Shown: in pieces, positions 16,245 to 24,943 of the stretch
How the letters are laid out: every line of letters starts with the position of its first letter
How positions within the stretch are numbered: position 1 is the stretch's first letter
Origin: Desulfobacterales bacterium
GTDB taxonomy: Bacteria; Desulfobacterota; Desulfobacteria; Desulfobacterales; Desulfosalsimonadaceae
NCBI GenBank assembly: GCA_018224315.1
Contig: JAGTVF010000076.1
Coordinates: forward strand, 1-29,973
Length of the DNA: 29,973 nt
Direction: 5' to 3'
Position numbers and translations under genes: made by a program
The notes under the pieces: model-generated
Seen by the model: the letters and a program-made list of their open reading frames with translations, nothing else
Databases searched by the model: none
Told to the model about the DNA's origin: nothing

Positions 16245-17116
16245 GTGAGAAACTAAAGCTCGGCATTCCCAAGGGAAGCCTGCAGAAAGCCACCATTGAA
16301 CTGTTCCGCCGCTCCGGGTGGAAGATCAACGTCAACGGCCGCAGCTATTTTCCGGATGTCAACGACCCTTACATGGAGTGCACGCTTTGCCGCGCCCAGG
16401 AAATGTCGGTGTACGTGGAAAACGGCACCCTGGATGCGGGCCTGACCGGAAAAGACTGGATTGCGGAGAACAACTCCGACATCCAGGTGGTATCCGACCT
16501 GGTCTACTCCAAGGTCAGCGCAAGGCCGGCGCGCTGGGTGGTGGCGGTGGCCAGTGATTCAAATATCAAAACCTTAGAGGATCTTTCCGGGAAAAAGGTG
16601 GCAACCGAACTACTGGGCTATACCCGCCGCTATTTTGCCGAAAAAAACATTGACGTAAAAATCGAGTATTCCTGGGGGGCCACAGAGGCCAAGGTGGTCT
16701 CCGGACTGGCGGACGCCATCGTGGAAATCACGGAAACCGAAAGCACCATCCGCGCCCACGGCCTTAAGGTCATCCACGAGATGATGCAGACCAACACCCA
16801 GCTCATTGCCAACCATGATGCATGGAAAGATTCGGACAAGAAAAAGAAAATCGAGCAGGTGGCCCTTTTGCTCAAGGGCGCCCTGGCTGCAGAGAAGCTG
16901 GTGGGCGTAAAAATGAACGCGCCCGAGGAAAAGCTCGACAGCCTTGTCTCGCTTCTGCCGAGCCTAAACGCCCCCACCATTGCCAAGCTTTACCACAGCC
17001 AGTGGTACTCGGTGGAGACAGTGGTCAGTTCGGACACGGTCCGGGACCTGATCCCGGTGCTGCTGGACAACGGGGCAGAGGGCATCATTGAGTATCCTTT
17101 AAACAAAGTGATCTGA
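16241..17116 (+). CDS. hisG: ATP phosphoribosyltransferase, long form
   Basis: First and committed enzyme of histidine synthesis, joining ATP and PRPP. At 291 residues it is the long, HisZ-independent form. The catalytic part has [12 protein letters not shown], the periplasmic-binding-protein-like lobes and the PRPP loop [14 protein letters not shown]-terminal ACT-like regulatory domain of about 75 residues ([20 protein letters not shown]...) would bind histidine for feedback inhibition. It starts within the hisI stop, so the two are translationally coupled. engB begins eight bases after its stop. Confidence 0.96.
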   Translation: MSEKLKLGIPKGSLQKATIELFRRSGWKINVNGRSYFPDVNDPYMECTLCRAQEMSVYVENGTLDAGLTGKDWIAENNSDIQVVSDLVYSKVSARPARWVVAVASDSNIKTLEDLSGKKVATELLGYTRRYFAEKNIDVKIEYSWGATEAKVVSGLADAIVEITETESTIRAHGLKVIHEMMQTNTQLIANHDAWKDSDKKKKIEQVALLLKGALAAEKLVGVKMNAPEEKLDSLVSLLPSLNAPTIAKLYHSQWYSVETVVSSDTVRDLIPVLLDNGAEGIIEYPLNKVI

Positions 17117-17124
17117 GATCGGAT

Positions 17125-17733
17125 TTGAAAATTATTTCCGCCGCATTTGAAACCAGCGCCGCAAAACCCGGGCAGTACCCGGAGGCCGTTTTGCCGGAAA
17201 TTGCGTTTGCAGGCCGCTCCAATGTGGGCAAGTCCAGTCTTATCAATACCCTGCTAAACCGCCGGCACCTGGTCAAAACCAGCGCGACTCCCGGCAAAAC
17301 GCGCCTGATCAACTTTTTTGTCATCAATGACGCTTTTTATTTTGTTGATCTGCCCGGTTACGGATACGCCCGGGTCTCTCAAAAGGAACGCAAAAAATGG
17401 GGCCCCATGGTGGAGACCTATCTCAGTTCCCGGCCCACCTTAAGGGCCGTGGTCCTGCTCCAGGACATCCGGCGCATGCCGGGAAGTGAGGAAATCCAGA
17501 TGCTCGAGTTTCTCGAACACCTCCATCTACCGGTGCTGGTGATTTTGACCAAGGCGGATAAATTTTCAAAAAACAAGCAGGTCTTACAGGCCCGGCAGAT
17601 CCGGCAGCACCTGAAATTAAACCAGGACGAGACAGTGCTTTTTTCTGCCAAAACCCGCCAGGGCACAGATAACATCCACGAAATCATCGGGGACCTGCTC
17701 ATGGAAGACCTTACAGACGGTCAAACCTTATGA
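17125..17733 (+). CDS. engB: Ribosome biogenesis GTP-binding protein EngB/YsxC
   Basis: Small GTPase needed for late 50S assembly. G motifs are complete: G1 GRSNVGKSS (residues 30-38), a switch with SATPGKTR, G3 DLPGYGYA, G4 TKAD and G5 SAKTRQGT. The length of 202 is normal. No ATG is available at the conserved N-terminus (KIISAAFETSA), so I infer the TTG at 17125, with a weak GAG site seven bases before it. It sits between hisG and era, and its stop overlaps the era ATG (ATGA). Confidence 0.95.
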   Translation: MKIISAAFETSAAKPGQYPEAVLPEIAFAGRSNVGKSSLINTLLNRRHLVKTSATPGKTRLINFFVINDAFYFVDLPGYGYARVSQKERKKWGPMVETYLSSRPTLRAVVLLQDIRRMPGSEEIQMLEFLEHLHLPVLVILTKADKFSKNKQVLQARQIRQHLKLNQDETVLFSAKTRQGTDNIHEIIGDLLMEDLTDGQTL

Positions 17734-18644
17734 ATTTTTCATCCAAGAACACGCAAGACGATTTTCACTCCGGGTTTGCCGCCATCACCGGCGCGCCCAA
17801 CGTTGGCAAATCCACGCTGTTAAACGCCATGATCGGCGAGAAGATCTCCATTACCTCGCCCAAGCCCCAGACCACGAGAAACCGCATTGCCGGCGTTGTT
17901 CACGGCACCGGCTTTCAGATTGTGTTTCTCGATACCCCCGGGGTACACAAAAGCGACAAGTTGTTTAACCGCAAAATCGTGGACGTGGCCCTGTCGGCCA
18001 TGGACGAAGTGGACCTGATCCTGATGATCGCCGATGCCGCCAATCCGAGTCCTGCCTCCGAAACCCTGCTCGTGGACAAGATTACAGAAAAAAAACCGCT
18101 TCCGGCCATTCTGGCCCTAAACAAAATCGATCTGGTGGAAAAACCCCTGCTGCTGGAACAAATCCAGAAATGGGCGGATCTGGATATTTTTTCTGAAATC
18201 GTGCCCATTTCTGCCAAAACCGGGCTCCAGGTGCCCCGGCTGGTGGCGGCCATGGCCGGCCATCTGCCCCCGGGGCCGGCCTATTACCCGGAAGACGCAC
18301 TCACCGACGCACCCGAACGGTTTATCGTGGCCGAGATGATCCGGGAAAAGGTTTTTGCCCACACCGGCCAGGAGATTCCCTATTCCACGGCCGTGACCAT
18401 TGAACGGTTTGCCGGGGATGAAAAAAAGGACCTGGTGCGCATTCATGCGGTCATTCACGTGGAACGCGACACCCAGAAAGGCATTGTCATCGGCAATCGC
18501 GGCCGGATGCTCAAAACCATCGGCTCAGAGGCGCGCAAAGACATTGAAAGCCTGCTGGGCACCCGGGTATTTCTGGAACTGTTTGTCCGGGTGGAAAAAG
18601 ACTGGAGCAAAAAGCCCGGGTCCATCCGCAAACTCGGTTACTAA
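17730..18644 (+). CDS. era: GTPase Era
   Basis: Essential GTPase that binds the 3' end of 16S rRNA during 30S maturation. The GTPase domain has GAPNVGKST (residues 21-29), SPKPQTTRNRI, DTPGVHKS, NKID and SAK. The C-terminal KH domain contains VIGNRGRMLKTIGSEARKDIE and LFVRVEKDWSKKP. The length of 304 is typical. The four-base overlap with engB pairs two ribosome-assembly GTPases in one transcript. An ATP-grasp gene begins two bases after its stop. Confidence 0.97.
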   Translation: MNFSSKNTQDDFHSGFAAITGAPNVGKSTLLNAMIGEKISITSPKPQTTRNRIAGVVHGTGFQIVFLDTPGVHKSDKLFNRKIVDVALSAMDEVDLILMIADAANPSPASETLLVDKITEKKPLPAILALNKIDLVEKPLLLEQIQKWADLDIFSEIVPISAKTGLQVPRLVAAMAGHLPPGPAYYPEDALTDAPERFIVAEMIREKVFAHTGQEIPYSTAVTIERFAGDEKKDLVRIHAVIHVERDTQKGIVIGNRGRMLKTIGSEARKDIESLLGTRVFLELFVRVEKDWSKKPGSIRKLGY

Positions 18645-18646
18645 AG

Positions 18647-19486
18647 ATGATTTTGTCCTTTCATCCGTGTTATGTTGGAGACGAAAACCGGCTTTGCGCC
18701 GGCCGGGATCCGGATGATGACGACATGGCCAGGATGCGGGCCGCAGAAGCCGTGATCCTGCCCCAGGGATGCCGCAAAACACTTTTTGATGCGGCAGAAA
18801 GGGCTTGTTCACGGGTATTTCCCGATTACACGGCCCGGTTTGCCTGGCCTGAGAAAACCGGCCAGAGCCGGATGTTTGACCATTACAACGCCCCGCACCC
18901 GGTTACTGCGGCCTTTGACCGCCTTGCCGATTTTCACCGGCAGTATAACGGTGATCCTGCGGAAGCCGGTTTTGAATTTCCTTTTGTGTTCAAATACAAC
19001 GGCTCCGGAGAAGGCGCCAATGTGTGGCTTGCCGATATCCCGGACACCCTTGCCCGGCTTCTGTCGCGAACGGCGGACTGGGAGAAAACCGGGCAATACG
19101 GGTTTGTGCTGCAGCAATACATTGAAACCCGCGGCCGCAGCCTGCGGGTGGCGGTGGTGGGAAAGACGCTGGTGTCCTACTGGCGGATCCAGCCCGACAA
19201 CGCCGAATTCCAGGCGTCTGCGGCACAGGGCGGCCGGCTGGATCATACAGGGGATTCCGGCCGCAGGACAGCGGCCGAAGAGCTGGTTTTGGGCCTATGC
19301 CGCCAGACCGGCATCAACCTGGCCGGATTTGATCTGATCTTTTCGGAAAATCCGGCCCCAAACGAATCTGATACCCCACTGTTCCTGGAGGTCAATTATT
19401 TTTTTGGCAGAACGGGCCTGGGCGGGTCAGAGGCGTTTTACCGGCTGCTGTGCGCAGAAATTGACAAATGGATCGAGCAGGCATAA
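18647..19486 (+). CDS. ATP-grasp (RimK/glutathione-synthetase-like) protein, substrate unknown
   Basis: A 279-residue protein with ATP-grasp hallmarks. They are an ATP-contact lysine in PFVFKYNGSGEG (about 112-122), the hinge and third strand YGFVLQQYIETRGRSLRVAVVG (151-172), and the Mg-binding acid-amide motif FLEVNYFFGRTGLGG (247-260) near the C-terminus. The overall layout resembles RimK-like carboxylate-amine ligases. The N-terminal segment begins SFHPCYVGDENRLCAGRDP with two Cys and an acidic run DPDDDD (21-26). It starts two bases after era, so it is tightly coupled to the engB-era pair. A small HNH protein follows after seven bases. The context hints at modification of a ribosomal or translation component, but that is inference. 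Confidence 0.88.
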   Translation: MILSFHPCYVGDENRLCAGRDPDDDDMARMRAAEAVILPQGCRKTLFDAAERACSRVFPDYTARFAWPEKTGQSRMFDHYNAPHPVTAAFDRLADFHRQYNGDPAEAGFEFPFVFKYNGSGEGANVWLADIPDTLARLLSRTADWEKTGQYGFVLQQYIETRGRSLRVAVVGKTLVSYWRIQPDNAEFQASAAQGGRLDHTGDSGRRTAAEELVLGLCRQTGINLAGFDLIFSENPAPNESDTPLFLEVNYFFGRTGLGGSEAFYRLLCAEIDKWIEQA

Positions 19487-19493
19487 AGCGGCA

Positions 19494-19757
19494 ATGTATA
19501 TTCCGGAAGAAGAAGAAATTCGCAGGGAAAAGGCAAAAGCCCGCCAGCTGCGGGCCTCCCAGTGGTGGAAGCGCAAGTGCGCCAGGGGCGTCTGCCATTG
19601 GTGCGGCAAGACTGTGGCACCCGGGGACCTGACCATGGATCATGTGCTTCCCCTGGCACGAGGGGGAAAAACCACCAAAAACAACGTGGTACCCTGCTGC
19701 AAGGAGTGCAACATCCGGAAAAAAAGCAGAATGCCCGCCCAGTGGGACAATCCCTGA
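19494..19757 (+). CDS. Small HNH-fold nuclease-like protein
   Basis: An 87-residue protein with the treble-clef HNH pattern: zinc pair C34/C37 (CHWCG), the central DH (D49-H50, in LTMDHVLPLARGG), Asn63/64, and the second zinc pair C69/C72 (CCKECN). The basic N-terminal helix (EIRREKAKARQLRASQWWKRK) could bind nucleic acid. The ATG at 19494 follows the ATP-grasp stop by seven bases. Longer upstream frames would overlap that gene and are unlikely. There is no intron, intein or phage context, so it looks like a host gene. It may be a nuclease, or a non-catalytic zinc protein of this fold. Confidence 0.85.
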   Translation: MYIPEEEEIRREKAKARQLRASQWWKRKCARGVCHWCGKTVAPGDLTMDHVLPLARGGKTTKNNVVPCCKECNIRKKSRMPAQWDNP

Positions 19758-19789
19758 ACGCCGTCAGCACCCGGCGCCCGCGCGACAGG

Positions 19790-20095
19790 TTAGCGGAAAT
19801 CGCCCAGGGGCCGGTTGAATGTGTACATGGCCGGCGGCACCATCAGGTTTTCAAAGGCCTCGCCGGTATTTCCACCCCAGGCTGAAAACGGAAGCGACAC
19901 CACAAAGGTGGCGGTGCCAAAAATCAGGGAAACAAATCCCAGAGGTCTTGCCGCAAACATATCCACCACCATGGTGGCGCCGCTGGGCTCCCCGGAATTG
20001 ACGGAATAATCTGTCGCCATTGCCGACTGTGCCAGGGGGCCGGCCAGAAATGCAGCCACTGCCACCACTAAAACCAACCGCTTGACATAATGCAT
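19790..20095 (-). CDS. Small exported or membrane protein, function unknown
   Basis: A 101-residue protein with an N-terminal signal sequence (YVKRLVLVVAVAAFLAG) and a likely cleavage site after SAMA (residue 28). A second hydrophobic segment lies at about 51-73 (PLGFVSLIFGTATFVVSLPF). The C-terminus is MYTFNRPLGDF. The repeated RPLG words (50-53 and 95-98) flank the hydrophobic segment. I recall similar small Pro/Gly-rich membrane proteins across proteobacteria without known function. AAGGAGG lies five bases upstream of the ATG, and a promoter (20169-20198) precedes it. It is convergent with the HNH gene. Confidence 0.85.
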   Translation of the reverse strand: MHYVKRLVLVVAVAAFLAGPLAQSAMATDYSVNSGEPSGATMVVDMFAARPLGFVSLIFGTATFVVSLPFSAWGGNTGEAFENLMVPPAMYTFNRPLGDFR

Positions 20096-20119
20096 GGAAA
20101 CCTCCTTATGGCCCTGAAC

Positions 20120-20147
20120 TTGACATCCTGAATGATTGGTTTATAAA
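20120..20147 (+). promoter_or_regulatory. Probable recN promoter
   Basis: A consensus TTGACA (20120-20125) and TATAAA (20142-20147) are separated by 16 bases. It points to recN with a leader of about 100 bases and lies inside the predicted leader of the divergent small gene. No LexA-type palindrome (such as CTGT-N8-ACAG) was seen. Confidence 0.55.
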
Positions 20148-20168
20148 GAAAGAAACGTATATAAACAT

Positions 20169-20198
20169 AATATATGCCATTTTGCAGGTATCAGTCAA
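20169..20198 (-). promoter_or_regulatory. Promoter of the small exported protein gene
   Basis: On the minus strand TTGACT (20198-20193) and TATATT (20174-20169) are spaced by 18 bases. The predicted transcript start near 20162 lies just beyond the opposing recN promoter. Confidence 0.5.
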
Positions 20199-20252
20199 TT
20201 TTTTTATAAAAAAATCAGAAGTCAAGGTTTCATAAAAAGCCTTAGGACGGAT

Positions 20253-21977
20253 ATGCTCCGGGAAATTGCAATTAAAAATTTTGCCATTATCGATGATCTT
20301 CGGATCTGCTTTGACCATGGCATGACCGTTTTAAGCGGGGAAACCGGGGCCGGCAAATCAATCATCATCCAGGCATTGAACCTGTTGCTGGGCAGCCGGG
20401 CAGATGCTTCCATGATCCGCACCGGCGCGGAATCCGCCGAGCTTGAAGCTCTGTTTGACATGGACACCCGCGGTCCGGCCGCAGCCGCCCTGGCCGAACA
20501 GGGTCACGAACCCGGAGAGGATCTGGTGATCCGGCGGATATTGTCCAGAACCGACCGGCACCGGGTTTACATCAACGGCCGGCTGGCTACCATGGGCCTG
20601 CTGGCCCGGGTCACGGAAAACCTGGCCGGCATTTCCGGCCAGCACGAGCACCAGCGGCTGCTGCGGGAATCCGAACATCTGCGCATCCTCGACCAGGTTG
20701 CCGGCCTCGACGACCTGCAGCATTCCCTTTCCGCCTGCTACCATGAAATCACCCCCCTGATCCAAAAGACTGAAGCGCTCCGGGCAGAACAAAGGCAGCA
20801 GGCCGAGCGAATGGAACTCATCGCCTTTCAACAGCAGGAAATCGAGGCCGCAGATCTCAGCCCGGGCGAGGAAGAAGATCTGAGACAGCAGCTGAGCCGG
20901 CTGAAAAACGCGGAAAATCTGTTTCAAACCGCCGGCCGGGGTGTGGAAGAACTCTATGACCGCGACGGGGCAGTGGCCGAGCGACTAAAAACCCTGCAAA
21001 AGGAACTGGAAAAAGCCGCCGGCATTGACCCCCGGCTCACCGAATCCGCAGAAGCCGTGGCGGACGCAGCCCTGCGGATCGAAGATACAGCGGAATTTTT
21101 GCGCGGCTACGCAGACGACATTGAGTTTGACCCCGCACGCATGGAGGAAATCGAAGCCCGCATCGACACCATCAACAAGCTCAAGCGCAAGTACGGCGAT
21201 TCCGCGGAAGAAATCCTGGCGACCCTGGAAACGCTTAAATCCCAGCAATCTGAAATTGAAGGCATTGAAGAGCAAATCGCCCAAACCGAAGCCCGCCTGG
21301 CCGAGCTGCACCAGCGGCTGGCGGAATTGACCCGGCGGTTGTCTGAGAAACGAAAAACAGCGGCAGAAAACCTCGGCCGGCAAATGGATGCGCAGCTCCG
21401 GGCGTTGAAAATGGCCGACACCCGCTTCAGGGTCCATTTCCAGCCCGCCCCGGTTCAGGCCGACACCCCGCAATGGCTGAGCGTGGACGATTGCGCAGTA
21501 TCGGAAAAAGGCGCAGAGCAGGCCTGCTTCATGATCGCCCCCAACGTGGGCGAGGATCTAAAACCCCTTTCCAAAATCGCCTCCGGCGGTGAGCTGTCCA
21601 GAATCATCCTGGCCCTAAAAGCGCTTCTGGCGGACACGGAACCTGTTGAAACCATTGTTTTTGACGAGGTGGATGCGGGCATTGGCGGGCAGGTCGCCGA
21701 GGTGGTCGGCCGGAAACTGGCAGATCTGGCAGGCCGCAACCAGGTGATCTGCATTACCCACCTGGCCCAGATCGCCCGTTTCGGGGATCATCACTACCGG
21801 ATCACCAAGGAGGTCTCCGGCGGCCGAACCGCAACGCTGATTCATATCCTTGATCCGTCAGAGCGCATTGAGGAAACCGCCCGGATGATCAGCGGACAGG
21901 CCATCACCGACACCACCCGGGCCCATGCCGCAGAAATGCTCAAATCCGCCCGCCGGACCGGCGTATCCTGCGGCTGA
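20253..21977 (+). CDS. recN: DNA repair protein RecN
   Basis: SMC-like ATPase that acts in double-strand break repair. The N-terminus MLREIAIKNFAIIDDL is typical. Walker A is SGETGAGKS (28-36), followed by ISGQHEHQ, a long central coiled coil (about 150-360, rich in Glu, Gln, Leu and Arg), the ABC signature ASGGELSR and Walker B VFDEVDAGIGG, then ITHLAQIA. The length is 574. The open frame extends upstream to 20136, but the ATG at 20253 has AGGA before it and gives the family N-terminus. gltA follows with its own promoter. Confidence 0.97.
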   Translation: MLREIAIKNFAIIDDLRICFDHGMTVLSGETGAGKSIIIQALNLLLGSRADASMIRTGAESAELEALFDMDTRGPAAAALAEQGHEPGEDLVIRRILSRTDRHRVYINGRLATMGLLARVTENLAGISGQHEHQRLLRESEHLRILDQVAGLDDLQHSLSACYHEITPLIQKTEALRAEQRQQAERMELIAFQQQEIEAADLSPGEEEDLRQQLSRLKNAENLFQTAGRGVEELYDRDGAVAERLKTLQKELEKAAGIDPRLTESAEAVADAALRIEDTAEFLRGYADDIEFDPARMEEIEARIDTINKLKRKYGDSAEEILATLETLKSQQSEIEGIEEQIAQTEARLAELHQRLAELTRRLSEKRKTAAENLGRQMDAQLRALKMADTRFRVHFQPAPVQADTPQWLSVDDCAVSEKGAEQACFMIAPNVGEDLKPLSKIASGGELSRIILALKALLADTEPVETIVFDEVDAGIGGQVAEVVGRKLADLAGRNQVICITHLAQIARFGDHHYRITKEVSGGRTATLIHILDPSERIEETARMISGQAITDTTRAHAAEMLKSARRTGVSCG

Positions 21978-22011
21978 AATCATCCCGGACCAAAATTTGC
22001 CAATTAAACAC

Positions 22012-22041
22012 TTGACGCTTTTTGAGTATTTAAAGTATATT
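22012..22041 (+). promoter_or_regulatory. gltA promoter
   Basis: TTGACG (22012-22017) and TATATT (22036-22041) are spaced by 18 bases in the AT-rich gap after recN. The leader of about 100 bases is GC-rich and contains a CGGCAG-ACAAC-CTGCCG hairpin at about 22069-22085. Confidence 0.6.
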
Positions 22042-22148
22042 TTGTTATTTTCCTTGCGGCCCCGGCTACGGCAGACAACCTGCCGGCATCGGTTTCGGGG
22101 CACGGGTCCGGACACGAATCATTTTTCAATCATCACGGGGTGGAAGCA

Positions 22149-23438
22149 ATGACGGAATATGCAACCCTGACCATCAATGGTCAAACCATAGAGCTGCCGA
22201 TCATAGAGGGAACTGAGGGCGAACGGGCCGTGGACATCCGCAGACTGCGTGCGGAAACCGGCTATATCAGCTTTGACCCGGGATTTGCCAACACGGGCAG
22301 CTGCAAAAGCTCGATCACCTACATGGACGGGGAAAAAGGAATCCTGCGCTACCGGGGCATTCCCATCGAGGAACTGGCCGAGCATTCCTCGTTTGTGGAG
22401 ACCTCCTATCTGCTGATAAACGGCGAACTGCCCACCCGGGATCAGTTAAACCGCACCAGCGTCCAGTTAAACGACCATTCCCTGGTCCACGAGGACATGC
22501 AGAACTTCTACCAGAACTTTCCCAGAGCTTCGCATCCCATGGGGATTTTATCAGCCATGGTCAACGCCCTGAGAAGTTTTTACCCGGAACTGCTGTACAC
22601 AGACGAAGGATTTGAGCAAACCTTTCTGCGGCTTTCCTCCAAGGTACGCACCATGGCGGCCATGGCACACAAGATCTCCCGGGGCCATAAGGTGGAATAT
22701 CCCCGGCCGGATTACACCTATTGCGCCAATTTCCTGCACATGATGTTCAATACCCCGGTCAGGCCCTATCTCGTGCGCAAGGAGATGGTCAAGGCCCTTA
22801 ATGTTTTCTGGATTCTGCACGCCGACCATGAACAGAACTGCTCCACAGCGGTGGTGCGAAGCGTGGGAAGCGCCCGGACCAATATCTATGCATCGCTTTC
22901 CGCAGGGGTTTCCGCACTCTGGGGGGCGCTGCACGGGGGGGCCAACCAGGCCGTGATCCAGATGCTCACCGATATTCACGAGCAGGGCGCCTCCGTGGAA
23001 GAAATGGTCCGCCGGGCAAAGGACAAAAACGATCCCTTCCGGCTCATGGGATTCGGCCACCGGGTCTACAAAACCTATGATCCCCGGGCCAAAATCCTGA
23101 AAAAATACGTCCACGACGTGCTCGACCGGCTCAAGCTCCAGGATCCGCTGCTTGACATCGCCCTGAAACTCGAGGAAGTGGCGCTGAGAGACTCCTATTT
23201 TGTGGACTATAACCTGTATCCCAACGTGGATTTCTACAGCGGCATTTTGCTCAAGGCCATGCAGATTCCCACCAACATGTTCACGGTGATGTTTGCCATC
23301 GGCCGCCTGCCCGGCTGGATCGCCCAGTGGCAGGAAAACCTCATTGACCCGGAACAGCGCCTGACCCGGCCCAGGCAGATCTATATCGGAAGCAACACCC
23401 GCTCCTACATCCCCATAGACGAGCGGCAAAAGGCATAA
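22149..23438 (+). CDS. gltA: Citrate synthase
   Basis: Condenses acetyl-CoA and oxaloacetate to citrate. The 429-residue protein is the type II bacterial form, with the N-terminal beta-domain (TLTINGQTIELPIIEGTEG), FANTGSCKSSITYMDG and the catalytic core: HADHEQNCSTAVVR, LWGALHGGANQAV, FGHRVYKTYDPRAK, and the active Asp in NVDFYSG. A GTG at 22140 lies in the same frame. The ATG at 22149 is preferred because the GGGGTGG site then sits at a proper distance. It is transcribed alone and ends at a strong hairpin facing the convergent acyl-CoA synthetase genes. Confidence 0.97.
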   Translation: MTEYATLTINGQTIELPIIEGTEGERAVDIRRLRAETGYISFDPGFANTGSCKSSITYMDGEKGILRYRGIPIEELAEHSSFVETSYLLINGELPTRDQLNRTSVQLNDHSLVHEDMQNFYQNFPRASHPMGILSAMVNALRSFYPELLYTDEGFEQTFLRLSSKVRTMAAMAHKISRGHKVEYPRPDYTYCANFLHMMFNTPVRPYLVRKEMVKALNVFWILHADHEQNCSTAVVRSVGSARTNIYASLSAGVSALWGALHGGANQAVIQMLTDIHEQGASVEEMVRRAKDKNDPFRLMGFGHRVYKTYDPRAKILKKYVHDVLDRLKLQDPLLDIALKLEEVALRDSYFVDYNLYPNVDFYSGILLKAMQIPTNMFTVMFAIGRLPGWIAQWQENLIDPEQRLTRPRQIYIGSNTRSYIPIDERQKA

Positions 23439-23445
23439 CAGCAGC

Positions 23446-23484
23446 CCGGGGCCATCCGGCCGATCAGCTCCCGGATGGCCCCGG
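23446..23484. terminator. Perfect 14-bp hairpin between convergent genes
   Basis: CCGGGGCCATCCGG (23446-23459) pairs exactly with CCGGATGGCCCCGG (23471-23484) across an 11-base loop. It is centred between the gltA stop and the stop of the opposite-strand gene. T runs are absent on both sides, so the exact mode of termination is unclear. Confidence 0.6.
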
Positions 23485-23488
23485 ACTG

Positions 23489-24943
23489 TTATGTTGAAAT
23501 CTTTTCACAAAGCTGCACGTACTCATGCAAGGCCCCAAGGGCCCGGGCGGCCCGGTTGGGCCCGGGCAGCACAGGGGCGCCGGCCTCGTAGAGTTTGCGG
23601 ATAAAATCGCTTTCAGATGAATAATAGGAATAACCGATCCAGGGCTTTTTTGCATTGCGCATGGCATCGGCCAGCTGGCGGCTCTGATCGCTGATAAACT
23701 GCGCCGCAATCGTTTTGGCCTCTTCCATGGACACGCTCATTGTTTCGGCCACCATCAGCACCATGCGCCGGGGCATCATCATGTATACCATCAGGGCATC
23801 CGTATTGTTGTCCTGAAGCAGCACATCGGGAATATCCACGAAATAATCGAGATTCCGCTTGGTAAAGGTCAGATCCACGGGATTGTTCATGCTGCCCGTG
23901 CTGGGAATGTATTCAGCCAGTTTTTCCCGGGTCTGCGCCTCAATGGAAGGCAGTTCCAGGCCGTTTCTTGCGCATGCATCCGCGGCCACCGCACCCGGGC
24001 CGCCGGAATGGGTCTGGATGACCACCCGGTTGCCCCGGGGAAGCGCGGTGGTGCCCAGACACCAGCAGATATCAAACATTTCCTCGATGGAATGCGCCCG
24101 GATGACCCCGCTTTGCCGGAACACCCCGTCATATACCCGGTCTGCCCCGGCCAGGGCCCCGGTATGCGACAGCCCGGCCCGGCCGCCGGCCTCGGTTCCG
24201 CCCACATAATAAGCCACAATGGGTTTTTGCGGGGCGATCCTTCTGGCCGCATCAATAAAGTCCCGCCCCCGCCGGATGCTTTCGATATACAGGGCAATCA
24301 CCCGGGTGTCCGGGCATTTTGCCAGATACTCCAGGCAGTCGACAATATCGATGCTGGCCTCGTTTCCCACGCTGAAGCCGGAGGAAAACCCCAGATTGTA
24401 GCGGCCCAGATAATCAAACATCTGAGTGATGAAGCTGCCGCTCTGGGATGCCATGCCGATAAATCCCGGGGGATGTTCGCAGGGCAGAAATGTGGCATTG
24501 AGCTTAAAATGGGTATTGACCGCCCCAATGCAATTGGGCCCCAGAAAACGCATGTTGTGGCGGGCTGCAGCCTCGTTTAACTGCTTTTCCAGTGCAGCGC
24601 CCCCATCGCCCACTTCCCTGAATCCGCCGGAAACCACAATGGCATGGCCGATTCCTTTTTGCCCGCAGGCCTCCATTACTTCCGGGACCACCGGTGTGGG
24701 CAGCACAATGATGGCCAGATCCGGGGCTTCCGGAAGATCGAGCACTGACGAATAGGCCTTGTGTCCCTGTACAGTCTCCTCCCTGGGGTGAACCGGATAG
24801 ATGGCGCCGTCATAGCCCATCTGCTTAATCGAGGACAGAATCCCGGTGCCCATGGCGGTAAACTTGTTGGAGGCCCCGAAAATGGCAATGCTTCGTGGGT
24901 TGGCAATCCGGTATAGCGGAGAATCCTCAATTCGGTCAGTCAT
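23489..24943 (-). CDS. ADP-forming acyl-CoA synthetase, alpha subunit
   Basis: Alpha (CoA-binding/ligase) subunit of an NDP-forming acetate/acyl-CoA synthetase, which conserves the energy of a CoA thioester as ATP. It has 484 residues: an N-terminal CoA-binding Rossmann domain (NPRSIAIFGAS, YPVHPRE), and succinyl-CoA-synthetase-like domains with LGPNCIGAVN, SQSGSF and GNEASID. The phosphorylated His260 lies in LSHTGALAG. A final domain of about 180 residues (RGNRVVIQTHSGGPG onward) completes the alpha architecture. Its start overlaps the end of the beta-subunit gene by eight bases. Substrate range (acetyl, aryl, branched acyl) cannot be told from sequence. Confidence 0.93.
   Translation of the reverse strand: MTDRIEDSPLYRIANPRSIAIFGASNKFTAMGTGILSSIKQMGYDGAIYPVHPREETVQGHKAYSSVLDLPEAPDLAIIVLPTPVVPEVMEACGQKGIGHAIVVSGGFREVGDGGAALEKQLNEAAARHNMRFLGPNCIGAVNTHFKLNATFLPCEHPPGFIGMASQSGSFITQMFDYLGRYNLGFSSGFSVGNEASIDIVDCLEYLAKCPDTRVIALYIESIRRGRDFIDAARRIAPQKPIVAYYVGGTEAGGRAGLSHTGALAGADRVYDGVFRQSGVIRAHSIEEMFDICWCLGTTALPRGNRVVIQTHSGGPGAVAADACARNGLELPSIEAQTREKLAEYIPSTGSMNNPVDLTFTKRNLDYFVDIPDVLLQDNNTDALMVYMMMPRRMVLMVAETMSVSMEEAKTIAAQFISDQSRQLADAMRNAKKPWIGYSYYSSESDFIRKLYEAGAPVLPGPNRAARALGALHEYVQLCEKIST

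Noticed and set aside
19494..19757. HNH gene as an intron or mobile-element nuclease
   Set aside because: No intron, intein, inverted repeats or phage genes surround it, and the flanking genes are intact and tightly spaced.
22551..23429. 292-codon minus-strand open frame
   Set aside because: Antisense to gltA. The length comes from GC-rich codon bias, not from a second gene.
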